Part shown: positions 10,473 to 20,726 of the stretch, piece after piece
Position numbering within the stretch: position 1 is the first letter of the stretch
How the letters are laid out: every line of letters begins with the position of its first letter
NCBI GenBank assembly: GCA_033725935.1
Contig: MU867072.1
Span: forward strand, 186,001 to 250,000
DNA: 64,000 nucleotides
Direction of reading: 5' to 3'
From: Cladorrhinum sp. PSN259
Taxonomy: Eukaryota; Ascomycota; Sordariomycetes; Sordariales; Podosporaceae
Notes under the pieces: model-generated
Seen by the model: only the letters and a program-made list of their open reading frames with translations
Told to the model about the DNA's origin: nothing
Database searches by the model: none
Translations under genes and position numbers: made by a program

Positions 10473-13201
10473 ATGACAACCACCATGCCAGCGGGCGCTG
10501 GGGCCGACCTGCCCATCCGGTCGCAGTCAGTCCGCACGCGGCGGCCACCGACATCATCACGCCCGGAACCGCTGCCACGATCTGAATCGTCAACCAGAGC
10601 CGAGGCCTCGCGCCCGCACCGCAGTCGAAGTCAAAGATCAACGACGGCGCCTTCGCCCCGTCACCAACCACAGTCCGAAATGCCTCCTGCCCCTGCGACC
10701 CCCAACCACCACGCGGGTCCCGTCGAGGAGCATCGCGACGGCGCTTCTGCAGACCAGAGGAGGCATCACACGTCAGCCAGCACCACCACAACAACTAAGC
10801 AACACAAATACCGCACTTCGATCCCGGCCCCGTCCGGTAACTACACCTTCATAAAGACGATCGGTCAGGGGAGCATGGGCAAGGTCAAATTGGCCAAAAA
10901 GGAAGGCACAAACGAATTGGCAAGTCCCCACGCCGTACCCACCGGGTCCCTCGGCTGCGCTTGTGGGTCATATGATTTTCTAACACTGTTGACTGTGAAT
11001 AGGTTGCTTGCAAGATCATCGAGAGAGTCTCCCAGGACGATGGCCGCCAGAGCAGGGAGGAGCGTGAGAAGGCGGACGCTGCCAGGGAGGACCGGAATGC
11101 TCGCGAGGCTGCAATTGTCAGTCTCCTCAACCATCAATACATCTGTGGGCTCCGTGACAACCTAAGGACGAGATGGCATTGGTATATGCTCTTTGAATAT
11201 GTCAATGGCGGTCAAATGCTGGACTACATCATCTCCCACGGAAAGCTCAAGGAAAAGCAGGCTCGGAAGTTCGCACGGCAGATAGCAAGTGCCGTCGATT
11301 ACTGCCACCGCAACAGCATTGTCCACCGTGATCTCAAGATCGAAAACATTCTCATCAGCAAAACGGGCGACATCAAGATTATCGATTTCGGTCTTAGCAA
11401 TCTCTTCTCGCCGGACGAGGACAGAAAGCTCAAGACTTATTGTGGTAGTCTCTACTTCGCGGCCCCTGAACTGCTCCAGGCAAAGCCTTATACCGGTCCC
11501 GAAGTTGATGTATGGAGTTTTGGCGTCGTTTTGTTCGTCCTGGTTTGTGGTAAAGTTCCCTTTGATGATCAGTACATGCCAGCACTTCACCAGAAGATCA
11601 AAAAAGGGGCTGTTGATTATCCCAATTGGCTCTCGAGCGGTATGTAACATTGAACCCAACATTCATGTGGGCATTTACTGACGTCAGAAACAGAATGCAA
11701 GCATTTGATTTCGAGAATGTTGGTCACGGATCCGAAGCAACGCGCCACCATGCACGAGGTCATGAACCATCCCTGGATGTTGAAGGGTTATAATGGCCCT
11801 CCCGAAAACTACCTTCCCCAGCGCGAACCCCTGTCGTTGCCCCTTGACCCCGAGGTTATCACAAACATGACGGGCTTCAAATTCGGCCCAGCAGAATACA
11901 TTCGGGAAGAATTAACGAAGCGGATCAAGTCTCCCAAATACCAGGCGGCTGTGAGGCGGCTTGAGAAAGAGAGGGAGCAGCCATCCAATACCCCCAAGGA
12001 TGCCGAAAAGCGACGTGGCTTCGGTTTTGACTTTTACAAGAGGAGAAATTCAGTCACCAGCAGGGACACACTGACAAATACCAGTTCAGAGGGACTCCCC
12101 ATCGGCGACGACCCGCTGAACGCGTTCGACCCTTTGGTTTCCATCTACTACCTCGTTCGCGAGAAACTCGAGCGAGAGAGACAGAACGCACAGCCGCCAT
12201 CAATCCCACCAAAGGTCCAAGCGCCACCTTCGCCTCAGCACCCAACGCAGCAGTCACTCGTACCCCCATCCCCTATTGTCAGGCCAAAGGAGAAGCACTC
12301 GCTCGCCGAGATCGTGCCCCCACAGCCTGCTCATACCGAGGACAGGCGGCGACCGCGTGCTAGGTCGCACAGCGAGGAACAGCAGCGAGAACCAGCTAAG
12401 AATGGTCTCTTGTCGCCCGATATGGTTCCTCAACACCAACAGCAACAGCAAATAAAGAAAGAAAGCACTGCTGCGGGTATTTTCCGCAGACTGAGCACGC
12501 GCGATAGGAGGAAAGATGCCAATCCAGAAAGCAAGAGCAGCTTGATACAAAAATCTGTTTCTATGCGCGCCAAGTCGCTTGGCCATGCTCGTAGGGAAAG
12601 TATTCAGGCGCGACGGGCCAAGCGCGAAGCTGAAGCACGCGAAAACCCTGTGGTGCGGGAGGAGACTGATGCTGAGCTGGGGGAGGCTCTCGAGGGCGGT
12701 GCAGGAGACACAAGCGGGGGCTCGAACGAGCGGTTTGGACAGGATGGTGAGCCAATTGAGGATCCGGATCTGGCAAAGCCTGTGTTTTTGAAGGGCATTT
12801 TCAGTGTCTCCACTACCTCGACGAAGCCTTTGCCTGAAATTAGGGCAGACATCAAGAGGGTATTGAAAATGCTGGGCGTTGAGTATACCGAGATCAAAGG
12901 CGGCTTTCGGTGTTCGCATGCCCCTTCTGTTGTAAGAGGTGAGGAGAGCGAGAGGGAAAGGGATCGGGACAGGGATGGTTATGGTGGCAGGGGCGAGAGA
13001 AGTAGCAGGAGGTATAGCAGTAGCGGGCAGGAGGTGTCAAGAGGTGGAAGAGGAGGTGCAGGGGGGGAGATTAGGTTCGAGATCTTGATTGTCAAGGTGC
13101 CGATTGTCACCTTGCATGGTGTGCAGTTTAAGCGGGTTGGCGGAGATACATGGCAGTACAAGGGGGTTGCGGAGACAATTGTGAAGGAGTTGAGGTTGTA
13201 A
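10473..13201 (+). CDS. kin1: KIN1/MARK-family Ser/Thr protein kinase
   Basis: An 863-aa kinase in three exons, 10473-10919, 11003-11639 and 11694-13201. After a ~115-aa basic, disordered N-terminus comes the glycine loop IGQGSMGKVKLAKK, the VAIK-type Lys in VACKII, HRDLKIEN, DFGLSNLF, the T-loop LKTYCGSLYFAAPE and DVWSFGVVLFVLVCGKVPF. CGSLYFAAPE is diagnostic of fungal Kin1. A long disordered linker follows, and the C-terminus ends in a KA1 domain (about residues 765-863) closing with VETIVKEL-like sequence. Kin1 kinases act at the cell cortex in polarity, septation, exocytosis and ER stress signalling (established). The first intron is GC-AG (TTG followed by GCAAGT), because no GT donor keeps frame into VACKII. 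The second intron (11640-11693) is canonical, with an ACTGAC branch site. Start chosen as the first in-frame ATG. Confidence 0.92.
10920..11002 (+). other. GC-AG intron in the kinase gene
   Basis: The donor reads TTG then GCAAGT and the acceptor GAATAG. Joining gives the exact kinase sequence NEL-VACKII in phase 0. Any nearby GT donor shifts the frame. Confidence 0.85.
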
Positions 13202-14230
13202 GATGACTGCTCGGTGAGGTGGACGGTTCTAAGGAGAAGGGGGCGCGTAGTCGAAGGGGAGCGGAAAGGCAGGCGGGAAAAAGTAGAACTGGGGACGGGA
13301 CAGACGGGGAGTGGGATTCTTGTTTCAAACCCTTTTGACTTTTTGGGGTGTTTTTTCCTCTCTTTTTGAATTCTTGGGTGGACGTTGGGAGGAAGGAAGG
13401 AAGGAAAGGCGGGGCCGGCGGGTTCATTCATTCTTGTTGTTTTCTGATTTTTTGTCTCGGTTCTTTTCTTTTTTGAAGTACTCGAAATTCTTCTTCCATA
13501 TTCATAACGCGACGGTTACACACATTACACTCGAAAATTTTTAATAACTGGTACTTAATACACTTTTCAAGACTTTGTTTTCTCTTCTTCTGCTGAATCA
13601 ATGACTTTGAAAATGGCTTGTCTGTCGATCAATATATTGAACCTTGCTTTTTTCAACGAGAGTGACTTGGAGTGGTACGATGTTGATGATGATCACTTGG
13701 TTGGGATCATTTGAAGGGCTGTGATGGGGGGGGGTTTTCCAGGCTGGTCCGTGGGTTCTTCTCGGTGTGGTGATTTATCGCGATGTGAATACCTGTACTG
13801 CATTGAGAATAAGAGAGAGGGAGGGAGGAGAGGAGGGAGGGAGAGACGTGGTGATATTTTTAGTGAGATGGTAAGAGGGCATCTATGTTCACACTTGGAA
13901 GGGTATGAAGGCTACCCATGAAAAGATTGTCACAGAAATTAATCACCAAGTCCAAAGAAAAAAAAGAAAAAAAAAGGGAAAAAAAGAGAGAAAAAAAAGA
14001 AAACAAACAGGAAGCAAAGAAGCCAGTTTGTACATTCCTTCCTTTTTTTTTCTCCTCCTCTCGTCACGTTTTATTACCCACTTTCTGCGTCAAGGTCTAA
14101 CAATCCAAGACTTTTCATAATCATATATCATGTAAATCACAACTTTGCATCCCATTCATAAATAACCCCTTTACCTCCCTTCCAGCACTATGTACTGTAC
14201 ATAAGTAGGTATATAACACAGACCTGTTCC
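13202..14230. other. Intergenic between convergent kinase and helicase genes
   Basis: 3' flanks of two convergent genes. Contains a 9-G run near 13727, a purine-rich GGGA/GGAG stretch (13810-13850) and an A-rich purine tract (13955-14010). No coding signal. Confidence 0.55.
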
Positions 14231-17200
14231 TCACCTCCCCCTATTCATAGTCAACGGCTTAAAAGGTTTCCTCAACTTATCGAGCGGTGCAATCTCCCCT
14301 TCTCTCCTCAATCCGGGAGGTCTCTTAACCCCGCCCCGATTGAATCCAGAGATTGGCAGAGAAGTAAAAGTAGTGGTGTGCATGCACGCCGCAGCCCTGG
14401 TCGGCTCGGGCGGGTCATCTTGTTCTTCTCCGTCCTCCTCCACGTTCTCGGCTTCAGCTGGAGGCTTCTGTGGAGAACTAGAAAATGCTGGATAGTGCTT
14501 TGCTTTAACCTTTTCTTCCTCACGTGCTGGCCGAGGTGGACGGTTGATGATTACTTTCCCGGTCGGTAGCTTGTGGGCTGCAAGCTCTGGTTCTATGGCT
14601 GGTTTGGGTGTAGATGAAGATGATGATCTCGGGAGCGCGAACTGCTTTCTCCTTGAAAGATTGTTGTTGTAGCTGGTCTTTGTGGGGGGAGGTGGTGGTT
14701 GGGACTTGCTCGAGCTCGCGGGAACCTGAGAAGAACTGGTGCTGGAATTGGTCTTAACAAATCCGAGAATACTTTGTTGATCTCGGGGCCGTTTCAGTGC
14801 TGCCAACTTCTTTGCCTTTTCAGCAACTTTTAGGGCTTCGTTTGCGGCGGTTTCTGCGGCAAGTTTTGCCTGATGGGTGCTGGCACTGACGAATCCAGGC
14901 AGAGCTGACACGGTGAACGCGGTTGACTGTTCCATGGTAGTTGCGTATTCCTTCTTCCATGGTATTTCTTCGGCACTTGTGTTGTGTCCCGGGCCGGAAA
15001 GCCTCGGGCGTTTTGAACGAGGCGCTCCAGCTGCGTCTGCGTCGCTTTGACGCTGTTCTGGGTCGACGGGAAAGAGGTTATCCTCGATGGAGAACATGGT
15101 CGGAAGTTCTTTGAAGATATCATCTTCGGATGGCAGCTTGCGTCCGAGTACCTTTGCTATCTCGCTCATGACTGGCCTGTCAAGGCATGGCCCTTTGGTC
15201 GCAAAAGCCCTGTTGATAGGCTCGATGAAAGAAGACAACTGGTTACGCGCTGCATGTGCATCACCAAATGCATCATCGGACGTATCACGCTGACTGCCTG
15301 AGCCAAAAACTGGACAGCTGAGGTAGAGGAGATTTTGAGCCCTCGTCATGGCGACGTATAGTAGTCTTCGCTCCTCATCATTGTCTTCGGCTCGTGCGTG
15401 GGGAATCGATCCATTGTATACGGCTGGCACGAAGACTATTGGCCATTCCAGCCCCTTCGCCGCGTGAATGGTCGAAATTGTTACCATCGGCTTGCTGTCA
15501 TCCTTATCGCCTCTCTGAGCATCAGCCGCAAGGGAGATATTGGCCAAGAATCGAGATAGGACGTCGGTCTCTTTGGTCTGTTCGACACCCTCAATTTCTG
15601 GCAGTAGATCATCCTCCTCAGTCTGAGCGAGATCCTTTACAAAGTCGGCTGCGAGACCAACAAACTCCTGTACGTTTGCCCATCTTTGTTCATGGTCATC
15701 AGGATAAGTATCTTCCAGATGCCCTCGAAACTGAATAGAGGCGAGCAGTTGCTCAATCATCTCAACAAGCCCAAAAGAAGTACCATTGGGTCCAGACAAC
15801 TGGCCCGTCTTTCCCCTGATTGCATCTAGGGGTCGTAGTAGCGTGGTAACAATCTTTTTTTCCATCGGGGCCGTGATCCTGGTTTTAGCTGTTCTTTCCC
15901 CTCGGGAATGTTTTGATAAAAGAGCCCAGATACTTATGGATGCCTGGCGGGCCTCGTCATGAAACTTTTGAATTGTGCCCTCGCCGATTCCTCGCTTCGG
16001 GACATTCATGATCCTCGCAAGAGCATCGTTGTTTTCGGGCTGATAAATGACTCGAAGATAGTCAATGATCACCTTGATTTCAACACGGTCATAGAACTTG
16101 AAGCCTCCAATCATCTTGTAGGCAACTCCGGCCTTTCCAAGAGCACTTTCGATATGTCTGGATAAGGAGGCAGACCGCAGAAGGATAGCCACGTCGTCAT
16201 GCGTTAGCATGCCACCAGACATCATGACGACCCTCTTGATTTCTGAAACAATCCATTCTCCCTCAGCAGAGGCGCTCTTCAATTTTCGTAAAACCGGGCG
16301 TGAGCCTTTGTTGTGTATTGGCTTCAGAATCTTCTTATAGCGGGTTTTATCTTGCTGAATCACCAGTAACGACAAATCGAGGATGGACTGGAATGATCGA
16401 TAATTCTCTTCGAGCGCAATCTCTGCTGTATTGCGGAAGTCGGCGAGGAATCTGAACAGGTTCTTGACTTCGGCAGACCGCCATCCATAAATGCTTTGAT
16501 CCGGGTCCCCAACAATGGTGACTCTTCTATGTTGCTGGGCAAACAGCTTCATCAGTTCATACTGGATACCGTTGGTGTCTTGATATTCATCAATGAGAAC
16601 GGTCTGGATATTCGAGACACAAGATGGAAATTTCTGAAGCAGTTCAACACAGCGAACCAAGAGATCGTCAAAATCCAGCAGATTGGCCTGTTCGAGATGG
16701 CCTTGATACTGTCGGTAGCAATCCTCGAGCTCTTGTAGACCCTGGTTCTTGGAAGCATCTATCCGCGCTTGTTTATGGTCGACTTCAGTTCCCTTGGCCT
16801 TCTTTTTGCTGATCCATGCCCGCACGAACGCAGGATCCGGCTGTATTTTTTTTTGGCTGCAAATTCGCTTTATGATTGCCCTCGAATCGGCATCATCGGC
16901 AATGCCAAACTTTTGATTGAGTCCAATATGTCGGCCATATGCAGCAAGATATCGGCGTGCAATGCTGTGGAAATTTCCCAGCACTATCTTTTTCTCTCGA
17001 TCATTCCCCAGTGCTTTCCCGATGCGCTCCTTCATCTCTCGGGCAGCCTTGACAGTGAATGTAGCGACGATGACATCCTCAGGACGGATGCCAACATGGT
17101 CGACTAGCCAGACGACACGAGATGTGAGGGTGTGTGTCTTTCCACTCCCGGGGCCCGCAAGGATAGCGACTGTTGCTGCGTCCGAAGTAACAGCGCGTCG

Positions 17201-17263
17201 CTGAGCATCATTTAGACTGCTGAGGATGGAGTGTTTTTGGGAGGAGACTAAAGGCGGAGGCAT
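14231..17263 (-). CDS. srs2: SRS2-type UvrD/Rep-family DNA helicase
   Basis: A 1010-aa, single-exon superfamily 1A 3'-5' helicase. All motifs are present: Walker A AGPGSGKT, motif Ia TFTVKAA, motif II DEYQDT, motif III VGDPDQSIYGWR, motif IV EENYRS, motif V STIHAAKGLEWPIVF and motif VI RRLLYVAMTRAQ. The C-terminal ~300 aa are disordered and end in a conserved-looking block (LPISGFNRGGVKRPPGL, then KLRKPFKPLTMNRGR). Srs2 strips Rad51 filaments and acts in replication and recombination control in the nucleus (established). A PCNA-binding-like QQSILGFV lies at about residues 829-836. The first ATG is at 17263; upstream in-frame codons begin only with TTG. It is divergent from the membrane-protein gene at 18828. 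Confidence 0.92.
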   Translation of the reverse strand: MPPPLVSSQKHSILSSLNDAQRRAVTSDAATVAILAGPGSGKTHTLTSRVVWLVDHVGIRPEDVIVATFTVKAAREMKERIGKALGNDREKKIVLGNFHSIARRYLAAYGRHIGLNQKFGIADDADSRAIIKRICSQKKIQPDPAFVRAWISKKKAKGTEVDHKQARIDASKNQGLQELEDCYRQYQGHLEQANLLDFDDLLVRCVELLQKFPSCVSNIQTVLIDEYQDTNGIQYELMKLFAQQHRRVTIVGDPDQSIYGWRSAEVKNLFRFLADFRNTAEIALEENYRSFQSILDLSLLVIQQDKTRYKKILKPIHNKGSRPVLRKLKSASAEGEWIVSEIKRVVMMSGGMLTHDDVAILLRSASLSRHIESALGKAGVAYKMIGGFKFYDRVEIKVIIDYLRVIYQPENNDALARIMNVPKRGIGEGTIQKFHDEARQASISIWALLSKHSRGERTAKTRITAPMEKKIVTTLLRPLDAIRGKTGQLSGPNGTSFGLVEMIEQLLASIQFRGHLEDTYPDDHEQRWANVQEFVGLAADFVKDLAQTEEDDLLPEIEGVEQTKETDVLSRFLANISLAADAQRGDKDDSKPMVTISTIHAAKGLEWPIVFVPAVYNGSIPHARAEDNDEERRLLYVAMTRAQNLLYLSCPVFGSGSQRDTSDDAFGDAHAARNQLSSFIEPINRAFATKGPCLDRPVMSEIAKVLGRKLPSEDDIFKELPTMFSIEDNLFPVDPEQRQSDADAAGAPRSKRPRLSGPGHNTSAEEIPWKKEYATTMEQSTAFTVSALPGFVSASTHQAKLAAETAANEALKVAEKAKKLAALKRPRDQQSILGFVKTNSSTSSSQVPASSSKSQPPPPPTKTSYNNNLSRRKQFALPRSSSSSTPKPAIEPELAAHKLPTGKVIINRPPRPAREEEKVKAKHYPAFSSSPQKPPAEAENVEEDGEEQDDPPEPTRAAACMHTTTFTSLPISGFNRGGVKRPPGLRREGEIAPLDKLRKPFKPLTMNRGR

Positions 17264-18827
17264 TGCGACCACCTTCGCAGTTCCATCATACAATAATGAC
17301 AGAGAAAATCAAAAGGGCTTCTTTTTGTTGCGAAGTTGTGGATGTACGTTGATCGAAACAACATGGGAAAGAATTAAACCCAAAGCGCGACGGAACAGGG
17401 ATGTTGAACGCGGAGTGGACCATGCGTTCCGCTCCAAATCACGACAGCACGTGAACTTGCTCCATAAAACTTGGTTCAAACAGGTTAGATTAGGTTCTCA
17501 CATGGCTCACCCTGCTTGGCTGGCTGGTTCATAAGCTGTTTTTCGGAGTATCCTGTCAGCGAAGTAGCTCTACTAACAGCTTCTGCATTCATTCTTGAAT
17601 TCTTCTGTCTTCGGACCTTCGCTTTTTGAAGTCAATACAGCCTCATCATCCTCCCTTTTTATCATCCACATCTCCCGTCATCTCAATCCTCCTAGAAGCC
17701 ATCCTAGACAGCTCCTCGGTGTCCGGTCACCAGCACAGCAGGTAGGTACCTTTTTGGGCGTGGCTTATTTGGCTGAGGCGGGAGTACGGATCACCAGGGG
17801 TTTGTTGTTCAGGACGCCTGCCTTCGAATCTGAGATCGAGCACATTTTTCTTTGTCCTTTGCCATTTTTGGCTCTACAAATTAACTTGACGCATAGGCGA
17901 TCGCATAATCCACATGGACATTAGTGATCAACATAGTTGATAACTTGACAGTGACAGTGGCATATCTCCGAGTCAGCGCACGGTCTGTTCGGTGCGTTCG
18001 GAACCTTGCCTGTGATGGGATGTGACAGACATGACGAACTGTCAGATTGATATGGGTTGAGGGAAGCGATCGCCATCACCATATCACATATCTTATGCCC
18101 CTTTCCCTGTACCCTTCTCCAATCCGTTGCTTGATCACAGTGATCCTGCATCGACTAAGAGGAGTAGCTCGGTGATGGCTTGTTTGCAGTTTGCCCTCGA
18201 TTGGGCAATCGCATGAATCCTTTGATGAGAAGAAAGTCTTCACAGTAACAGTGGCACAGTGGGTCAATCACCCAGCTCGAAGCGCGGGGCGGGATCTTGG
18301 GGATCCAAGAGGTGACGGCAAGTGGAGAGCGAACAGGGGGCGGGGCGGGGTCCACAGGGGATCTGACGGGCCTGGCCAATCAATCAACTGCCTTTACCGC
18401 TGGAAGGTCTGTGCCTTGCTGCAGGTCCAGCCAATCGACGACCACACCCTCTCTTTCGCATCACACATTTGCTGTCGAGCGACCACAAGCCGCTCTCTAT
18501 TTGGGCGCTATTTTTCGACTGCCATGCTCTCCATCATGCATCGAGGCGGTTTCCTGTCGGGTCGCCTGCGCTGACTTGCGTCTCAACAGCCGCTATATAC
18601 CCAGTCGCACCCGTAGATTGCCTCCCCATTTGCCATGTTCCGCATTGCATTGCACACCTTTTATTCTCACCGCAACCAGCCCTCGTGTCCCTCCTGTCCA
18701 TCTCAATCACGAATTGTTTCGGGATAGCGGATACCATGAGGCATCCATGAAGTAAGACAGTCAAACGGTCATTATCACGGTCTCTTCCTCCCGGGCCCTC
18801 CTCTCCTTGCCCCCTCCCCCTTCGACC
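17264..18827. other. Intergenic: divergent promoters
   Basis: Lies between srs2 (-) and the membrane-protein gene (+). CCAAT-type boxes are visible near 18375 and 18431 upstream of the plus-strand gene. No coding signal. Confidence 0.5.
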
Positions 18828-20726
18828 ATGTGGTCTGGTGTATCGTCTTATAAGTCAAGCTTTGCTCTTCTCTTCGCGACGGCAGCCTGGCCACCACTTT
18901 GCGCCGCCTTGCCGTCACTGGGTCTCCTTCGACGAGGAAACCTGATATTGGATTACTCTTCTCCCACACCATCTCCGGAAGACGGTCCTCCTCTCTCGAG
19001 GGACGCCATTCGTGACCCGGCCTTTCTTCCATACCAGATCGGAGGCATTGCAGGATCATACGCCGTCTGCCTTATCATAGTCGCTCTCTTCTTGCTTGCC
19101 TTTCACAAGAAGCGAAGAGAGATCCTAGACAATCGTGATCTTCCCGAAGAGGAAGCAGGCTTGCTCGCATTCAATCCATTTCCACAACCTTTCCTTCTTC
19201 AGTCAGAGGAGGAATACAAACGGGAGCTTGAAACATTTGAGAGGGAGCAACAATACAACCAGGAACAACGATACAACCAGGAACGATACAACCAGGAACA
19301 ACGATACAACCAGGAACAACAATACAGTCAGGAGCAGCAATACATCCAGGAACAGCCATACAGCCAGGTGCACTACAGTCAGGAGCAATTTGTCGAGGAG
19401 CAGGGATTTGGGCAGAAACTTACCGTTCAAACCACCAACCTTTCGGTACCGAACAGTAGGGCCTATACTCAAACGCCTTTGAGCCCAAGATTCAACACTC
19501 CGCTTAGCCCTGCGAAATCTCAGTACTCGGTTTGCACAGCAACCTCGCCCACTTCGACAATCCTCGCCTGCGGAATCGATCTTTCAGTCGACCAATCGGT
19601 GGTTTACCGGGACAGAAGCATGGCGCAAGCACAGCTAGAAGAGATGTACAAGCATGTGATGGAGCAGGAAAGGGCAAAGGAGGAAGGCCGGACATACCAG
19701 CCGCCTCCTGTCGCGTCGCCATCAGTCAATAACCTCCCTTTCACACCACTGACTCCAGGCGGCGGCATGAAGCGCGAGAGGAACAAGCCATCCAATCTCA
19801 ACCTCGCCAAGGAAGAGAAGACCCAATCCCGCACCTCGTCCATGTTCTCCTTCCTCAAGTCCCCAAGGAAGAGCAAGTCGCAAGTCGGCTTGAACATCTC
19901 GTCGCCCATCCTCACACCCATGTCTGGAACTTTCCCACGGGGACCATACCCACAGCATGATGAGCAAGAAATGAATGCCATCCCTCATAGGCAATACGCC
20001 CCCGCCATGCCCCCTCCGGTTCCAGCAATCCCATCCGACCTCCCGTTTCGTCGTGCAGCGGCTGGGTCGGCGAGCACCTCCCACCTTCCAAGCCCGGATA
20101 TCTCCCCAGTCAGCACACAGAGCATCGACTCGAGGATTAACCCGTCCCTTGCCGCCCCACCGGCGAGAGGAGAGAACCGCGCCCGAAAGGAACGCGAGCT
20201 TCAGCGCGCCCAAGAACAATCCCACTCGCGCACCACCTCAGATGCGGAATCCAGATCTTCTACTCCTCACTCCCAACTGACAGTCGGATTGCCCACCTCT
20301 CCCAAACCAGGCGTCAACAGATTCCCATCTCTCGCTTCTCTTGACTCCCTCCCTGCGTCTCCCAGACCCAACCAGGTCTCATTCGCTGCTACTCCTACAA
20401 CAGGTTCAGCGGTCCGCGCTGGTGGTGCGCTGCCATTCAGAGCGTACGAGCCGTCAATTCTCAGCCCGTCCCAGAGCAGCTTCAACACTACCAAGCAGAC
20501 CGTCTTCACCCGTGCTGCCCCCGGCCCATTGAGCCCCGGTATGCAGACGGGTATGAGGACGCCGTATACCGGTGCTGCGGTGCCGTATACCCCTTATCAG
20601 CCTTTCTCCCCGGTGGTGCCGATTACGCCCGCGTTGGTGACGAGGGAAGATAGGAGGAGAATGAGGAAGTTGGAACCAAAGACTCCGACGGTCGAGATGG
20701 TTAGGGATAGCGATGATGTTTGGTAA
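18828..20726 (+). CDS. Single-pass membrane protein with Q/Y/N/E repeat, unknown function
   Basis: A 632-aa single-exon protein. Residues ~1-30 look like a signal peptide (FALLFATAAWPPLCAA). A short extracellular Pro/Ser segment is followed by one transmembrane helix around residues 72-92 (AGSYAVCLIIVALFLLAFHK) and a basic stop-transfer KKRR. The remaining ~540 aa are cytoplasmic and disordered, rich in Ser/Pro, with repeated SPRFNTPLSP-like motifs. A tandem QYNQE repeat lies at residues 141-187. The C-terminus LEPKTPTVEMVRDSDDVW looks like a conserved linear motif. I do not recognise a characterised family; such type I proteins with long disordered tails are common in filamentous ascomycetes. 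The ATG at 18828 directly precedes the signal peptide. Confidence 0.8.
   Translation: MWSGVSSYKSSFALLFATAAWPPLCAALPSLGLLRRGNLILDYSSPTPSPEDGPPLSRDAIRDPAFLPYQIGGIAGSYAVCLIIVALFLLAFHKKRREILDNRDLPEEEAGLLAFNPFPQPFLLQSEEEYKRELETFEREQQYNQEQRYNQERYNQEQRYNQEQQYSQEQQYIQEQPYSQVHYSQEQFVEEQGFGQKLTVQTTNLSVPNSRAYTQTPLSPRFNTPLSPAKSQYSVCTATSPTSTILACGIDLSVDQSVVYRDRSMAQAQLEEMYKHVMEQERAKEEGRTYQPPPVASPSVNNLPFTPLTPGGGMKRERNKPSNLNLAKEEKTQSRTSSMFSFLKSPRKSKSQVGLNISSPILTPMSGTFPRGPYPQHDEQEMNAIPHRQYAPAMPPPVPAIPSDLPFRRAAAGSASTSHLPSPDISPVSTQSIDSRINPSLAAPPARGENRARKERELQRAQEQSHSRTTSDAESRSSTPHSQLTVGLPTSPKPGVNRFPSLASLDSLPASPRPNQVSFAATPTTGSAVRAGGALPFRAYEPSILSPSQSSFNTTKQTVFTRAAPGPLSPGMQTGMRTPYTGAAVPYTPYQPFSPVVPITPALVTREDRRRMRKLEPKTPTVEMVRDSDDVW
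19248..19388 (+). repeat. In-frame tandem repeat, 15-nt unit (Q-Y-N-Q-E type)
   Basis: About nine imperfect units encode Gln-Tyr-Asn-Gln-Glu variants (QYNQE, RYNQE, QYSQE, QYIQE, PYSQV). One unit is shortened by one codon. The first units are nearly identical at DNA level and the last ones diverged. Confidence 0.9.
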
